Origin: Rhizosphaericola mali
GTDB taxonomy: Bacteria > Bacteroidota > Bacteroidia > Chitinophagales > Chitinophagaceae
Assembly (NCBI RefSeq): GCF_004337365.2
Contig: NZ_CP044016.1
Coordinates: forward strand, 310,001 to 374,000
Length of the DNA stretch: 64,000 bases
Direction: 5' to 3'
Position 1 is the first letter of the stretch. Each line of letters starts with the position of its first letter. Positions 61,670 to 64,000 of the stretch are shown here, one piece after another. The notes under the pieces are model-generated. The model ran no database searches. It was not told where the DNA came from and worked only from the letters and a program-made list of their open reading frames with translations. A program made the position numbers and the translations under genes.

Positions 61670-62947
61670 CTATTTAGAATAATATACCAAATATTCCGAA
61701 GGCATTAATGCAAATTGTTCTTTCGCTTGAAATACATATTCCATACCTGAGAAGAGAGAAACAAATGGTTTATTCAAATGTTCGGATGAAATTTCATAAT
61801 TCGCAATATTTTCGTTGGAAAAATTAAATAGCGCGATAACTGCTTGGCCGTTTTTGGATAAGATAAATGCTAAAATTCTATCTGAATATTCATTAGAAAT
61901 CAAAGTACAAGTTGCATCTGTATCGAAACAAATATTGGATTTCCTAAAATGTAACAGTGTTTGGTAAAAAGTGTGTAGTGCTGGCAAATTATTGGTCAGC
62001 CATTCCAATGTGTCTTTTTCAAAAAATGCTAATTTCTTTTGATTGGGAATTTCTTGCCCGCTGTATATCAATGGCATTCCTGGGAACAAGCAAGAAAATA
62101 CTGCCCAAGTCAATGCATATTTTCCATATTTATCATATTCTGTACCGTTCCAACTATTTTCATCATGGTTAGAAGTAAACCAAAGTTTGAATGCATTGGG
62201 TAATTTGATCAAATCTGCTTGTAAAAAGGGATAAATTCCATGCAAACCAATGGTTGGATTTTGTGCCAAATCATTGGTAGCATGCATCCAACCCCATGCA
62301 TAATTCACATCAAAAACTTCCAAATAATTATCTGAATCACACTCCGCTAACCAAAATAGTTTTTTTACCTGATCGCATTCTTCACGTGCCTCTACCCAGA
62401 AATCCAACGGAACCAAATGCGCCATATCGCATCGAAATCCATCAATGTCTACATTTTTTACCCAAAAAATCATGGCATCAATAAGTGCTTTTCGCATCGC
62501 GGGATTTTCGTAGTTTAGATCAATTGCATCATCCCAACCGTTTATCTCAACAAAATTTCCTTGCGCATCCTTTAAGTAATAGTCCGGATGCGTTTCGGTC
62601 CATTCATGATCGACACCAGTATGATTGGCTACCCAATCGATGATTACTTTAAATCCTAAATCATGTGCATTTTGTACCAAATCTTTAAAATCATCCATAT
62701 TTCCAAATTCCGGATTGATCTGTGTATAGCTGCTGCATGCGTAATAACTTCCCAATGTCCCTTTTCTATTTGTAACAGAAATTGGCGTGATGGGCATGAA
62801 CCACAATATTTCAATTCCCATATCCTTTAGACGTGGCAAATGCTTTTGGAAGGCTTTAAAAGTGCCTTCAGGCGTATATTGTCGGATGTTGATTTCGTAA
62901 ATATTAGAAGCGCGATACCAATCAACTATAGGGAAATGAAGACTCAT
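61670..62947 (-). CDS. GH13 alpha-amylase-family enzyme
   Basis: 425 residues without a signal peptide, so cytoplasmic. Region I D-W-V-A-N-H-T, region II G-F-R-C-D-M-A-H (nucleophile Asp), region III A-E-C-D (acid Glu), region IV S-N-H-D-E (third Asp). Acts on alpha-1,4 glucans or maltodextrins. Its start overlaps the next gene's end by four bases. Confidence 0.92.
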   Translation of the reverse strand: MSLHFPIVDWYRASNIYEINIRQYTPEGTFKAFQKHLPRLKDMGIEILWFMPITPISVTNRKGTLGSYYACSSYTQINPEFGNMDDFKDLVQNAHDLGFKVIIDWVANHTGVDHEWTETHPDYYLKDAQGNFVEINGWDDAIDLNYENPAMRKALIDAMIFWVKNVDIDGFRCDMAHLVPLDFWVEAREECDQVKKLFWLAECDSDNYLEVFDVNYAWGWMHATNDLAQNPTIGLHGIYPFLQADLIKLPNAFKLWFTSNHDENSWNGTEYDKYGKYALTWAVFSCLFPGMPLIYSGQEIPNQKKLAFFEKDTLEWLTNNLPALHTFYQTLLHFRKSNICFDTDATCTLISNEYSDRILAFILSKNGQAVIALFNFSNENIANYEISSEHLNKPFVSLFSGMEYVFQAKEQFALMPSEYLVYYSK

Positions 62948-63579
62948 AATGATTTTTTTAGTGCGTAAAATTGAATTTTATCCGAATTGGCGATGGCGCA
63001 AGGATTGGTGCCTAATTGTCCTTCGGGTATTTCTTTTTGGATAGATTGATAATACGTTGTCCAACCTGTATACGTCGCACCCGTTTTCGGGGATTTAAAA
63101 GTCATCGGCGTAGGAGGGAAGATCGGTTTTTGATCTTCATCCAAATAAGATTTCCATACTAATTCACTACAATATATAGCAGAATCTGTGGGTAAATAAA
63201 CACCGTCGTAGGGTTTACCTTCTTGCGATTGTGCTAATTGAATTGCATTGGAAATATTTCCATGATTCAATCTTCCGATATAAATAGAATCACCTTTATC
63301 TCTTCGGATAAATTTTGCAAATGGCGTTTCTTCTACTTTTGGACTATGTGCTTCAATGACCATTGCGGAATCATTTCTAAAATGAATAATTCCGCAATGA
63401 TTAAATAATCTTCCAACTTTGCATGGTGTGGTTTCGATAATTGCATCACAAAGATTGCCACAAGGAAGTTTTTGGAAAATAATATCGCCTTCTTTTAAGG
63501 CAAAATTTTGCTGGCTTTTACCTAAAAAACATATTATCATTCCGAAGAAAACACCAAAGATTTTGATCATGTTTTTCAT
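62944..63579 (-). CDS. YiiX/YebB-like permuted papain-type hydrolase
   Basis: 211 residues: signal peptide (G-V-F-F-G-M-I-I-C-F-L-G-K-S), then the permuted NlpC/P60 fold with catalytic His in F-N-H-C-G-I-I and Cys in A-I-Y-C-S-E-L-V-W. Likely amidase or lipid-modifying enzyme in the periplasm. Confidence 0.85.
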   Translation of the reverse strand: MKNMIKIFGVFFGMIICFLGKSQQNFALKEGDIIFQKLPCGNLCDAIIETTPCKVGRLFNHCGIIHFRNDSAMVIEAHSPKVEETPFAKFIRRDKGDSIYIGRLNHGNISNAIQLAQSQEGKPYDGVYLPTDSAIYCSELVWKSYLDEDQKPIFPPTPMTFKSPKTGATYTGWTTYYQSIQKEIPEGQLGTNPCAIANSDKIQFYALKKSL

Positions 63580-64000
63580 TTACATATTATCAAAATCTGG
63601 ATCTCCATTGTCAAAATCGTCTAAATTCAATCCAATAATTCCACCGACAACATCATTAAAATGTGTACCTCCTGAAAGGGCTTTTTTACTAATTAAAGAG
63701 TAAGAAGACAAGCCATGCAAAACAAATTCCATAAATAATGCGGTAATCATTTCAGATGCATGTGGGAATGTCTTTTTAACCAAACCATATAATCCGTCTA
63801 CTTGATATAATAAGGCGATTCGATCTTTATCTGAACAATTATCTGGAATATCCAAAGAATTGCCAGCATCAAACCAAGCAGTAATTAATTTGTAAGGATT
63901 ATTGTTGTTTTGTTCGTTGGCAACAGATGGTTTACCTGAATTTTTACGTTTTTTGACGGTTTCTGGATCGGGGAAATACTGTGTAAAACAAGTACGAATT
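63580..64000 (-). CDS. Mg-chelatase-like AAA ATPase, C-terminal part (partial)
   Basis: Open to the right edge (first complete codon at 63999). The 139 visible residues (I-R-T-C-F-T-Q-Y-F-P-D-P-E ... L-M-E-F-V-L-H-G-L-S-S-Y-S-L type end) match the tail of the Mg-chelatase/MoxR-like ATPases of Bacteroidota; the ATPase core is outside the window. It ends directly against the YiiX-like gene. Confidence 0.72.
   Translation of the reverse strand, partial: IRTCFTQYFPDPETVKKRKNSGKPSVANEQNNNNPYKLITAWFDAGNSLDIPDNCSDKDRIALLYQVDGLYGLVKKTFPHASEMITALFMEFVLHGLSSYSLISKKALSGGTHFNDVVGGIIGLNLDDFDNGDPDFDNM

Overview
The window is from a low-GC member of the Bacteroidota, most likely in or near the Chitinophagales/Sphingobacteriales. 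The signs are a SusC/SusD pair with an ECF sigma factor and FecR-type anti-sigma factor, TAnnTTTG promoter -7 boxes, the rpsF-rpsR-rplI order, a RadC-like protein, a Bacteroidota-type tyrosine recombinase, and weak or absent Shine-Dalgarno sequences.

Left part (1-19449): after the end of a radC gene and a 150-base leader comes a long integron-type gene cassette array. It has 23 cassettes, nearly all with one gene on the + strand, each followed by an attC-like palindromic element of about 135-197 bases. The decisive sign is that the last 7 bases before each element's body (R'') are the reverse complement of the first 7 bases of the same cassette (GTTnnnn). By eye this is exact in 20 of 23 cassettes and off by one base in the other three, although the 7-mers differ between cassettes. 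That is what integron cassettes look like when recombination falls between G and TT. Four families of element are present. Two near-identical 177-base cassettes have no gene. Cassette products include a macrodomain, a TIR protein, SMI1/KNR4, DUF2071, DUF2251, DUF4262, DUF2971, DUF4265 and DUF1877 proteins, an archaemetzincin broken by a stop codon, and many unknowns. No integron integrase is visible.

Middle (19450-34600): the array is cut off inside its 23rd element and replaced by a mobilization module (excisionase-like HTH, oriT-like cruciform, MobC, relaxase, membrane protein). Next come a duplicated fecR fragment, the remains of what may be a polymorphic toxin with an immunity-like membrane gene, and a regulated uptake locus (sigma, FecR, MauE/DoxX-like protein, small exported Cys peptide, SusD, SusC, TlpA). 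An XRE regulator closes the section.

34600-39762: a second copy of the leader, preceded by a decayed radC scrap, starts a second array of four cassettes whose attC-like elements decay with distance. A tyrosine recombinase follows, and then the 3' half of a tRNA-Asn. I infer that everything from before base 1 to 39762 is one genomic island integrated at tRNA-Asn.

39763-64000 looks like ordinary chromosome: an ScfR/RamB-type regulator divergent from malate synthase, isocitrate lyase and PEP carboxykinase (growth on C2 compounds), a Kir-type potassium channel, EF-G, a four-gene operon around an unusual Hsp70, an aldo-keto reductase, a LuxR-type regulator, ribosomal proteins S6/S18/L9, two DUF5808 proteins, a GH13 alpha-amylase, a YiiX-like hydrolase and the end of a Mg-chelatase-like AAA ATPase.
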